A DNA stretch of 5,082 bases from Actinomycetes bacterium (lineage in GTDB: Bacteria; Actinomycetota; Acidimicrobiia; Acidimicrobiales; Acidimicrobiaceae). Made by a program: the position numbers and the translations under genes. Below the pieces are notes generated by a model. That model saw nothing but the letters and a program-made list of their open reading frames with translations. It made no database searches and had not been told where the DNA came from. Below are positions 1 through 5,082 of the stretch, in pieces. Location: the NCBI GenBank assembly GCA_021785315.1, contig JAJYFX010000181.1:1-5082 (forward strand), given 5' to 3'. Positions within the stretch are counted from its first letter, which is position 1. Each line of letters opens with the position of its first letter.

Positions 1-395
1 AATCTCCGACACCAACTTCAGCACTCGCAGGAGTTACCAAGCTCTAGGAACTTAGCCCCGATATCGGAGTGCCGTGGCAATGGAGAAGTTGGAAGCCCAC
101 CGCACGAACAGAACGATTCAAATCTGTTCCAAGATTGACTATTTGATTCGGTTAGTTAAAAGTCCACTCCTTCTGTGAAATAGCCATACGGCTCACCACC
201 AGCCGCCAACGCTTCCTAGTCTGCGGACCGACCTGTCAAAACATCACTACCGAAATCATTCTACCGAGAAATTCCCGTAGGCGACTTGCAAAGACCGCAA
301 GACCAGGGAATACGGGTGTCAGTACCGTAGAATTTCGTAACGGTCACGGTAGTAACAGGCTTGGTTGCCCATTTCCGCGCAGTTACTATGAAACT
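1..395. other. Intergenic or decayed stretch without a supported gene
   Basis: No convincing gene is visible on either strand. Two forward frames are open from the window edge, one to a stop at 53-55 and one to a stop at 136-138. Either could be the tail of an upstream gene, but both are too short and featureless to call. The stretch contains a 10-bp perfect palindrome at 58-67 (ccgatatcgg) and a hairpin with 7-bp arms at 106-112 and 123-129 around a 10-base loop, with no T-run after it. A cluster of small dyads at 248-351 is listed separately. No tRNA or rRNA pattern was found. Confidence 0.5.
248..351. repeat. Cluster of short direct and inverted repeats
   Basis: The heptamer ctaccga occurs at 248-254 and again at 261-267. 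Arms attccc (271-276) and gggaat (306-311) are complementary and enclose a perfect 5-bp stem cttgc/gcaag (285-289 with 297-301) with a 7-base loop, giving a nested hairpin. An alternative pairing uses cccgta (274-279) with tacggg (311-316). Downstream, taccgt (323-328) and acggta (346-351) form another dyad. The cluster lies 45 to 150 bases before the first candidate start at 396, so it could be an operator or leader structure, but short dyads also arise by chance. Confidence 0.3.
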
Positions 396-719
396 ATGTT
401 CAAGGTGTTGGGAAAGAGCTTGGAAACAGATTCGACAAGAGGTCTCGTCGGTCGTCCAAAAATCCAAGCCCCACCCGCATTTTGGAACCAAGGGGATGGG
501 GGGCAGTACGATCTCCATATTAACGAGCTAAACAAAGTTCCCACAAATATCCTCGCTTCGGCCGGATTTGCAAAAGTCGGGCCGCATGGGTTGACCTTGA
601 ACAAGCATCTGCCAACGACGCTATTTAATAGTGGCGATGGGAGTGCCTTTCTGGCTGACAATGTCGGTGCAATTCAGACCGAAGGGGATATTGACAAGCA
701 AGAAAGAAGGCCAAAATGA
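396..719 (+). CDS. Doubtful small hypothetical protein (107 aa), overlapping the next gene
   Basis: I do not recognise the protein. It is hydrophilic, without a signal peptide, membrane segment or known motif, rich in Gly, Asn and Lys, and ends in a charged tail (DKQERRPK). The main support is the junction: its TGA (717-719) overlaps the downstream ATG (716-718) as ATGA, an arrangement common in translationally coupled gene pairs, and the downstream ribosome binding site lies inside its last codons. Against it, no good Shine-Dalgarno precedes 396, codon use shows little third-position bias, and both strands are partly open here. It could be a lineage-specific small gene, a decayed gene, or a chance ORF. 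Confidence 0.33.
   Translation: MFKVLGKSLETDSTRGLVGRPKIQAPPAFWNQGDGGQYDLHINELNKVPTNILASAGFAKVGPHGLTLNKHLPTTLFNSGDGSAFLADNVGAIQTEGDIDKQERRPK
705..710 (+). promoter_or_regulatory. Ribosome binding site for the 716 gene
   Basis: The sequence agaagg, preceded by further purines, sits five bases before the ATG at 716. This is a strong Shine-Dalgarno at normal spacing and fixes that start. Confidence 0.75.
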
Positions 720-1345
720 GACGCAAGACTTTCGATACTCTGGTCAGTCTTACCGGGATGCTATTGGTGGCAGTGTTAATCGTCGCTGGAGGACTGCTTA
801 CCTGGGGTCACAACTACATCAACAGCCAGGTTCGCAGCCAACTATCTGAGCAGCAGATCTTCTTCCCTGCCAAGTCCGCGTTCGCCAACCCGAAAGCGGG
901 CACCGAAATCACCCCTAGCATGATTCCTTCGGTATCCCAATACGCCGGACAGCAGCTGCTTACCGGCGAGCAGGCTCAAGTCTACGCCAACGACTTCATA
1001 GCGGTGCACCTATACAACATGCCTTATCACGGCGTCTACTCAAAGATCAGCGCAGCAGCAATGGCCGCAACCTCTGGCAGTACAGACGCCAAAAGCCTCG
1101 CGGCCCTTAAGCAGACTTCGTTCCAGGGAACAACCCTTCGAGGAATGCTTCTGAACGCTTATGCGTTTGGAACGATGGCTGTGATCATGGGATGGGCGGC
1201 CGTGGGAGCGTTCGCGGCGGCAGCTATCATGCTCTTGCTGTCGATACTGGGCATGTACCACGCCAGGAAGGCTGACCCGGCGGATGAAATCCTTGCCGGC
1301 CTCTCGAAAATCGAGCGACGAAACCTGGTAGGGTCAAACGCCTAA
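716..1345 (+). CDS. Two-helix membrane protein of an uncharacterised actinobacterial family (209 aa)
   Basis: The layout is a short basic N-terminus (MRRK), a first membrane helix at about residues 10-30, an extracytoplasmic domain at about 31-150, a second helix at about 153-181, and a cytoplasmic tail with several charges (HARKADPADE onward). The positive-inside rule puts both ends in the cytoplasm. The loop has the pattern I associate with a widespread actinobacterial family: QLSEQQIFFP after helix 1, QYAGQQLLTGEQAQVYANDFIAVHL-type residues in the middle, and GTTLRGMLLNAYAF leading into helix 2. Members are often deposited as hypothetical proteins, sometimes under the misleading name aromatic ring-opening dioxygenase LigA. 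Nothing here resembles a dioxygenase active site. Function is unknown; an envelope role is inference. The start has a good ribosome binding site, and a terminator follows 28 bases after the stop. Confidence 0.85.
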   Translation: MRRKTFDTLVSLTGMLLVAVLIVAGGLLTWGHNYINSQVRSQLSEQQIFFPAKSAFANPKAGTEITPSMIPSVSQYAGQQLLTGEQAQVYANDFIAVHLYNMPYHGVYSKISAAAMAATSGSTDAKSLAALKQTSFQGTTLRGMLLNAYAFGTMAVIMGWAAVGAFAAAAIMLLLSILGMYHARKADPADEILAGLSKIERRNLVGSNA

Positions 1346-1373
1346 TGGCAGGATAAAACAAGCAGCTTAGCAC

Positions 1374-1438
1374 CAGCTCATCCTGGTCAGTATCTCCAAG
1401 AGGCAACCTCAAGAGATTCGACCAGGATGAGCTGTTTT
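1374..1438 (+). terminator. Strong intrinsic terminator after the 209-aa membrane protein gene
   Basis: Arms 1374-1388 (cagctcatcctggtc) and 1420-1434 are perfectly complementary over 15 bp, and the right arm is followed by tttt (1435-1438). The 31-base interior can pair further: tctc (1393-1396) with gaga (1413-1416), and gagg (1400-1403) with cctc (1407-1410) around a 3-base loop. There is no T-run on the opposite strand, so it acts for + strand transcription only. Confidence 0.85.
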
Positions 1439-1491
1439 GGTTAAACTGGGCCACATAGGCGGACGGCACCAAAATGCTGAATCCCGACGCC

Positions 1492-1569
1492 AATTTTTTT
1501 TCTAATTATTACAAATTAAGTCAACTTTAATTCCTAATGTTTGAATTCCTGACTATAATGATAGGAATT
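1492..1569 (+). promoter_or_regulatory. AT-rich promoter region with a dyad around a TATAAT box
   Basis: Bases 1492-1532 are almost entirely A/T, including eight T in a row (1494-1501). A perfect -10-like hexamer TATAAT lies at 1554-1559. It is centred between the inverted arms aattcct (1544-1550) and aggaatt (1563-1569). A second aattcct is at 1529-1535 and a near copy gggaatt at 1572-1578. No good -35 box is seen 16-18 bases upstream of TATAAT. Another TANNNT hexamer, taatgt, is at 1535-1540. A repressor-type operator over the promoter is inference from the geometry. Confidence 0.5.
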
Positions 1570-2085
1570 ATGGGAATTAGATCACAGATATCGAAAACGT
1601 TCACCTTCCCGAACCCAGTCAATGAAGTTTCGGCAAGGACTGTAGCGGCAGGAGTGGTAGTGCTCGCGGTCACCACCATCGTGACTGGAGCGCATCTTCT
1701 GGTACTAGTCCTACTCTACGGTTTCGCCGCCAGAGTAGCAGCGGGACCCAGATTCAGCCCGCTCGGCCTTCTGGCAACGAAAGTGATCGTACCTAAGCTT
1801 CCGCTAGAGCCAAAGATAGTTGCCGGTCCTCCAAAGCGTTTCGCACAGGCTATCGGACTCGCCTTTTCTCTGGCCGCCACAATCGCCTACCTTGCCATTG
1901 GATCCTCGGTCGCAGGAGATGTCATTCTCGGCGCACTGACGGTAGCAGCTTTCATGGAGTCCGCGCTAGGTCTATGCCTTGGATGCAAGATATTTGGAGT
2001 TTTGATGAAGATCGGTCTCATTCCCGACGAGGTCTGCGCAGACTGTGCAAATATTTGGAACCGTCAAAAAGCCGCGGCGATCTGA
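1537..2085 (+). CDS. DUF4395 family integral membrane protein with two CxxC motifs
   Basis: Residues 25-40 (PNPVNEVSARTVAAGV) match the usual start of DUF4395 (PF14340). Hydrophobic helices follow at about 36-66, 104-122 and 126-146, separated by the conserved GPRFSPLGLLATKVIVPKL and AGPPKRFAQAIG stretches. The C-terminus carries the family hallmark: CLGC (C147, C150) after helix 3, then KIFGVLMKIGLIPDEV and CADC (C167, C170). Function is unknown. The paired cysteines suggest thiol redox or metal binding at the membrane, and I recall related genes beside thioredoxin or sulfurtransferase genes in other actinobacteria, but none is present here. Start choice is uncertain: ATG 1537 has no ribosome binding site, ATG 1558 overlaps the TATAAT box, and ATG 1570 (residue 12) follows AGGA closely and leaves the family region intact. 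Confidence 0.88.
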   Translation: MFEFLTIMIGIMGIRSQISKTFTFPNPVNEVSARTVAAGVVVLAVTTIVTGAHLLVLVLLYGFAARVAAGPRFSPLGLLATKVIVPKLPLEPKIVAGPPKRFAQAIGLAFSLAATIAYLAIGSSVAGDVILGALTVAAFMESALGLCLGCKIFGVLMKIGLIPDEVCADCANIWNRQKAAAI

Positions 2086-2111
2086 TTTCTCGCCTAAGCG
2101 GTTTAGAACCT

Positions 2112-2139
2112 ATCATTGCCTGTCTCGGCAGGCAATGAT
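2112..2139 (+). terminator. Hairpin after the DUF4395 gene, probable terminator without T-run
   Basis: Arms atcattgcctg (2112-2122) and caggcaatgat (2129-2139) are perfectly complementary over 11 bp with a 6-base loop (2123-2128). The stem starts 27 bases after the DUF4395 stop. There is no T-run after it, so it may be a U-less terminator or an mRNA 3'-end stabiliser. Confidence 0.55.
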
Positions 2140-2313
2140 GTTGAGCAGTAAATAATAATTGAATCATTTACATCTCGAGAAATCGGCAAACGAAACAAAC
2201 TTTTGGGCGATTACCGACTTCTATTACCCAAAAAGTCATAATTATTATTCAACAAGAGACTAAATTCACAAAACAGCATAGTTAACCGCCATTCTTACCT
2301 CTAATGTTGAACT
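2140..2313 (+). promoter_or_regulatory. AT-rich upstream region of the adenine deaminase-like gene
   Basis: This stretch is far richer in A/T than the flanking genes. It contains aataataatt (2151-2160) and its exact reverse complement aattattatt (2240-2249). Inside these, ttttggg (2201-2207) pairs with cccaaaa (2227-2233) around a 19-base loop. A TANNNT hexamer, taatgt (2302-2307), ends six bases before the ATG at 2314, the spacing expected of an actinobacterial leaderless promoter. No -35 box or known riboswitch core is visible. Promoter content is likely; the exact elements are inference. Confidence 0.4.
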
Positions 2314-4041
2314 ATGTTGCGTAATCCCGGCTCTAAAGAGATGCTCTCAGTTGCGAGGAAAGAGGTTCCTGCTGACATCTCGGTTATAGGCGGAAAAGTA
2401 TTTTCTCCCGCCACCAAAGAGTGGATCGAGACGGGGCTCGCAATCAAAAACGGATTCATTGTTGGCTGGGGCGAGCACGAAGCGCACGAAATCATCGATG
2501 TCCGAGGAGCATACATAGCTCCGGGATTTATTGACGGATACGCCAGCTTGGAGTACACCAAGCTTTGGATCGATGCTTTCGTAGATGCGGTGCTGCCGCA
2601 CGGGACTACCGCGGTTGCCTCGGATCCCTACCAGCTAACCAGTGTCTTTGGCGTCCGAGGTATCGAAGAGCTCGCTGGAGCGGCAGACAAGCTGCCGTTC
2701 ACCTTCGGTATTTACGCCTCCAGTTCGGCCCAGTCGTCGCAATTCGACAGTACCGGGGAACACACTGGAGCGATTGAAATAGCTAGGCTCCTGAGAGACT
2801 ACGGTGCGATCGGTGTTGGCGGTCTGCTGAACCGGACAAGAATCATCAATGGAGAAGACGACGCGCTAGCGAAGATTGCCTCCGCGCGAGGGCTCAGAGT
2901 TGTCGGCCACGCTCCGGGAGTCTCGGGATCCAATCTTGACGCCTACCTCAGCGCCGGAGTCGAGTCGGACGTGGCATGCCTTAACTATGATGAAGCTCTG
3001 GAAAAACACCGCAAAGGCATGTGGATTTTCCTTCGCCACGGAACGATCCGCAATAATATCGAAGAGCTTCTTCCGCTGGTCAAAAAGTACGGCTCTAAAA
3101 ATATGGCGTTTGGCACCGACGAGCGGGATCTGGAGACATTAGCTGCCAATGGCCATATTGACGACTGTCTCAGGATCGCAGTCGAAAATGGCATTTCGCC
3201 GGAGGATGCGCTGATCATGGCATCCACCAATCCGGCAGAATTTCACGGCTTCAGCCGTCTGGGATATTTGAGCCCGGGCTATCAGGCGGATCTGGCAATT
3301 CTTCCTAACCTTGTCGATTTCAGACCGTCAATGGTTTTTCAGAAGGGAACTCTTGTCGCCCGCTCCGGAAAGACGATGGTGTTCACGGTTCCCAAGACAT
3401 CTCCTCCTCCGTGGATGCTCGAGACAATCCAGATAGACCTGGCAAAAATAGGGCCCGAAAGCTTTTCGCTGCCGCAAGCCAAGGGCCAGCATGTGAAGAT
3501 CATCTCCCTTGGCCAAAGCAGCTCGACGGTAAAAGAGGTTGACCGGGAGTTCCATGCCCATGACACTTCCATTAACCGGCTCGCGATCCTTGGCCGAAAG
3601 AGTCTGGGCAAAGACGTCGGCATCGGCTTGGTGGAGGGCTTAGGCCTCACCGAGGGCGCAATCGCTTGTACCGTCGCCCGGGGGCCTCACAGTTTGATCG
3701 TCGTGGGCTCGAATACGGCAAATGGGATCGGAGACATGGAAATTGCCGTTGCAACCCTGATCCAAATGGGCGGAGGGCGCGTAGTAGTCAAAAACAGGGA
3801 GATCATAGCCTCGGTAAGCCTTCCCATCGGAGGCATTATCTCCACTCTTGGAGCCCCGGAACTGCTAAAGGAGCTGCAGGCTTCTGACGCCGCGGCCAAG
3901 AGCGTGGGTACGACCCTTGATCACCCCTTCGCGTGCCTGGACGAGCTGTCGCTGGCGGTGATGCCCGAACTTCGAATTACAAGTCTTGGCTCGGTCAACG
4001 TCGTCAACCTAATCAAGGCGGACCCGCTTCAGTCGAACTAG
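2314..4041 (+). CDS. Adenine deaminase (Ade) family protein with degenerate catalytic site (575 aa)
   Basis: Canonical Ade (about 570-600 aa) hydrolyses adenine to hypoxanthine and ammonia using a two-metal site in an amidohydrolase barrel, followed by a family-specific C-terminal domain. Both domains are present and collinear: LSVARKEVPAD near the N-terminus, APGFIDG (69-75), LPHGTTAVASDP (94-105), GHAPGVSGSNLDAYLSAG (198-215), GTDE (267-270), NPAEFHGFSRLGYLSPGYQADLAIL (about 306-330), then GLTEGAIACTV, GGGRVVVK, LPIGGIIS and PELRITSLG. The catalytic residues are largely lost: HxH is Y76/S78, DPHE is DPYQ (Y106, Q107), GE is GG (G170), SDHE is SDVA (V220, A221), ERH is GRK (427-429), HDSHN is RGPHS (456-460). 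H199 and D269 remain. The ORF is unbroken, so a constrained non-deaminase role is likelier than decay. ATG 2314 has no Shine-Dalgarno; ATG 2341 is an alternative that just keeps the homologous part. Confidence 0.9.
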   Translation: MLRNPGSKEMLSVARKEVPADISVIGGKVFSPATKEWIETGLAIKNGFIVGWGEHEAHEIIDVRGAYIAPGFIDGYASLEYTKLWIDAFVDAVLPHGTTAVASDPYQLTSVFGVRGIEELAGAADKLPFTFGIYASSSAQSSQFDSTGEHTGAIEIARLLRDYGAIGVGGLLNRTRIINGEDDALAKIASARGLRVVGHAPGVSGSNLDAYLSAGVESDVACLNYDEALEKHRKGMWIFLRHGTIRNNIEELLPLVKKYGSKNMAFGTDERDLETLAANGHIDDCLRIAVENGISPEDALIMASTNPAEFHGFSRLGYLSPGYQADLAILPNLVDFRPSMVFQKGTLVARSGKTMVFTVPKTSPPPWMLETIQIDLAKIGPESFSLPQAKGQHVKIISLGQSSSTVKEVDREFHAHDTSINRLAILGRKSLGKDVGIGLVEGLGLTEGAIACTVARGPHSLIVVGSNTANGIGDMEIAVATLIQMGGGRVVVKNREIIASVSLPIGGIISTLGAPELLKELQASDAAAKSVGTTLDHPFACLDELSLAVMPELRITSLGSVNVVNLIKADPLQSN

Positions 4042-4145
4042 TCCGCTCGAAATCCTCGCCCCGTTCAACCAATCGCAGTTGTGGTAGCCTCGACAATGCG
4101 GCTGTTGCCCGCGCTCAGTAAAAGTTGCGGACCTCGGGAGATACT
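4042..4145 (+). other. Spacer between the deaminase-like and thiolase genes
   Basis: This 104-base gap has no hairpin with a T-run and no clear -35/-10 pair. The two genes may therefore share a transcript, although a weak promoter cannot be excluded by eye. Confidence 0.4.
4136..4140 (+). promoter_or_regulatory. Ribosome binding site for the thiolase gene
   Basis: The sequence gggag lies five bases before the ATG at 4146. It supports this start, which also matches the usual thiolase N-terminus (AVIIDVVRTPGGKRGG). Confidence 0.7.
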
Positions 4146-5082
4146 ATGGAGCAGGCGGTAATCATCGACGTCGTTCGAACACCTGGCGGGAAGAGAGGCG
4201 GCAAACTTTCCGGATGGCATGCGGTAGATCTGGCAAGCGAACCTCTAAAAGCACTCGTCCAGAGAAACGACCTCGACCCAGCACTAATAGAAGACGTGAT
4301 AATGGGATGCGTCACCCAGATCGGGGAACAAGGGGTCAACATAGCCAGAAACGCAGTTCTGGCTGCTGGCTTTCCGGAATCGGTGTGCGGTACCACAATC
4401 GATCGCCAATGCGGTTCGTCGCAACAGGCGGCCACATTTGCCGCTCAGGCCATAATGAGCGGATCGCAACACATCGTCGTCGCGGCTGGAATTGAATGCA
4501 TGACCAGAGTTCCCCTTGGAGCAAATATGTCCAGTGGACCTGGGATGGCCTTCGGGCCAAAGATGAGCGAGCGATACCACGGCAGTGGCGGCATCGTTCC
4601 CCAGGGAATAAGCGCTGAAAAGATTGCCGATATGTGGCACCTCACGCGCGAGGAACTCGACGAATACTCCTTCCAGAGCCATATGCGCGCCCAATTGGCG
4701 ACAACGGAGCATCGTTTCGACAAAGAAATCATCCCGATTGCGGTCAAAGATTTGAAGGGGAGAGAGACCGGCGAGATCTTGGACTTTGACGAGGGAATCA
4801 GAGGGGACACTACGCTCGAGAGACTGGCTGCCCTCAAGTCAGCCTTTATGGAGAACGGCAAGATAACCGCAGGCAACTCTTCGCAAATTACTGACGGCGC
4901 GTCGGCAGCACTGATCATGTCCGAATCAATGGCCAGCAAACTGAACCTGAGGCCAAGGGCACGGTTCGTAGCCTTTTCCCTGGCGGGCGTAGACCCCATT
5001 ACCATGCTGACCGGCCCGATACCGGCCACTCGCAAAATTCTGGCCAGCAGCGGCAAAGCCTTGGGAGACATAGACCTTATCG
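4146..5082 (+). CDS. Acetyl-CoA C-acyltransferase / acetyl-CoA acetyltransferase (thiolase), 3' end outside the window
   Basis: Thiolases cleave 3-ketoacyl-CoA with CoA to acetyl-CoA plus a shortened acyl-CoA (beta-oxidation), or run the reverse condensation of two acetyl-CoA. The protein is cytoplasmic and usually a tetramer of about 390 residues; 312 codons are visible. Seen in order: VVRTPGGKRGGKLSGWHAVDLA at the N-terminus, MGCVTQIGEQGVNIARNAVLAAG (about 54-75), the nucleophile C89 in DRQCGSSQQAA, VVAAGIECMTRVPLGAN, EKIADMWHLTREELDEYSFQSH, and ITAGNSSQITDGA (240-252). The C-terminal GHP histidine and second catalytic cysteine lie beyond the edge. Similarity is closest to actinobacterial FadA-type acetyl-CoA C-acyltransferases. 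Chain-length or steroid specificity cannot be told from this part. No residue in the visible portion looks abnormal. Confidence 0.93.
   Translation, partial: MEQAVIIDVVRTPGGKRGGKLSGWHAVDLASEPLKALVQRNDLDPALIEDVIMGCVTQIGEQGVNIARNAVLAAGFPESVCGTTIDRQCGSSQQAATFAAQAIMSGSQHIVVAAGIECMTRVPLGANMSSGPGMAFGPKMSERYHGSGGIVPQGISAEKIADMWHLTREELDEYSFQSHMRAQLATTEHRFDKEIIPIAVKDLKGRETGEILDFDEGIRGDTTLERLAALKSAFMENGKITAGNSSQITDGASAALIMSESMASKLNLRPRARFVAFSLAGVDPITMLTGPIPATRKILASSGKALGDIDLI

Noticed and set aside
113..122. T-loop-like attcaaa that might mark a tRNA
   Set aside because: The surrounding stem has a 10-base loop instead of 7, and no acceptor, D or anticodon arms can be built around it on either strand.
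1..138. Possible tail of an upstream gene, including a frame ending in SYQALGT that faintly recalls insertion-sequence transposase ends
   Set aside because: Only 17 to 45 codons are visible, and the resemblance is too short to separate from chance. No terminal inverted repeats are seen.
388..531. Alternative 47-codon frame beginning MKLCSRCWER
   Set aside because: It has no ribosome binding site or family match and lies inside the overlapping longer frame.
386..661. Reverse-strand frame of 91 codons
   Set aside because: It has no recognisable motif or ribosome binding site, and the opposite + frame has the better ATGA junction.
2140..2313. Purine riboswitch upstream of the adenine deaminase-like gene
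   Set aside because: The cttctattaccc stretch only loosely resembles the conserved core, and the three-way junction with paired loop sequences is not present.
2304..2324. Seven-codon mini-ORF (MLNYVA) overlapping the deaminase-like start
   Set aside because: It has no ribosome binding site and is easily explained by chance. The same bases fit a -10 element better.
3933..4121. 62-codon frame spanning the end of the deaminase-like gene and the spacer
   Set aside because: Most of it overlaps the conserved Ade C-terminus in another frame, and it has no start signal.
4284..4712. Antisense frame of 142 codons opposite the thiolase
   Set aside because: Same reason: it lies fully within the thiolase coding region and shows no family features.
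4445..5071. Long antisense open frame (208 codons) opposite the thiolase
   Set aside because: The + strand carries an unmistakable thiolase with C89 and the TAGNSSQ motif. The antisense frame encodes a low-complexity Ser-rich sequence typical of a shadow.

Overview
The window looks like actinobacterial chromosome with moderate GC. The basis is two protein types typical of that phylum: a 209-residue two-helix membrane protein of an uncharacterised family, and a DUF4395 membrane protein with paired CxxC motifs. Moderate GC, AT-rich intergenic gaps and possibly leaderless starts would suit an Acidimicrobiia-like lineage, but that assignment is inference. All supported genes are on the + strand.

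Layout. Positions 1-395 hold no gene I can support, only short dyads. Positions 396-719 carry a doubtful 107-codon ORF whose TGA overlaps the ATG of the next gene (ATGA). Positions 716-1345 encode the two-helix membrane protein, which ends at a strong intrinsic terminator (15-bp perfect stem plus T-run, 1374-1438). After an AT-rich gap, 1537-2085 encodes the DUF4395 protein. A TATAAT box near its start lies inside a 7-bp inverted repeat, so the true start may be 1570 and the promoter may be repressor controlled. An 11-bp hairpin (2112-2139) follows. A very AT-rich leader (2140-2313) precedes a 575-codon adenine deaminase-family gene (2314-4041). The window ends inside a thiolase gene (4146 to beyond 5082), which has a good ribosome binding site and the catalytic Cys89.

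Main point. The adenine deaminase-like protein is full length, unbroken and collinear with the family in both domains, yet most catalytic residues are replaced. HxH is Y76-A-S78, the DPHE motif is D-P-Y106-Q107, the metal-bridging Glu is G170, the later His is V220, and the C-terminal HDSHN motif is R-G-P-H-S (456-460). Only H199 and D269 of the usual metal ligands remain. This looks like a preserved pseudoenzyme or an enzyme with a new activity, not a working adenine deaminase.

The genes do not form an obvious single pathway. Terminator-like hairpins separate the membrane-protein gene, the DUF4395 gene and the deaminase-like gene. The thiolase follows the deaminase-like gene by 104 bases with no clear terminator, so those two may be co-transcribed.
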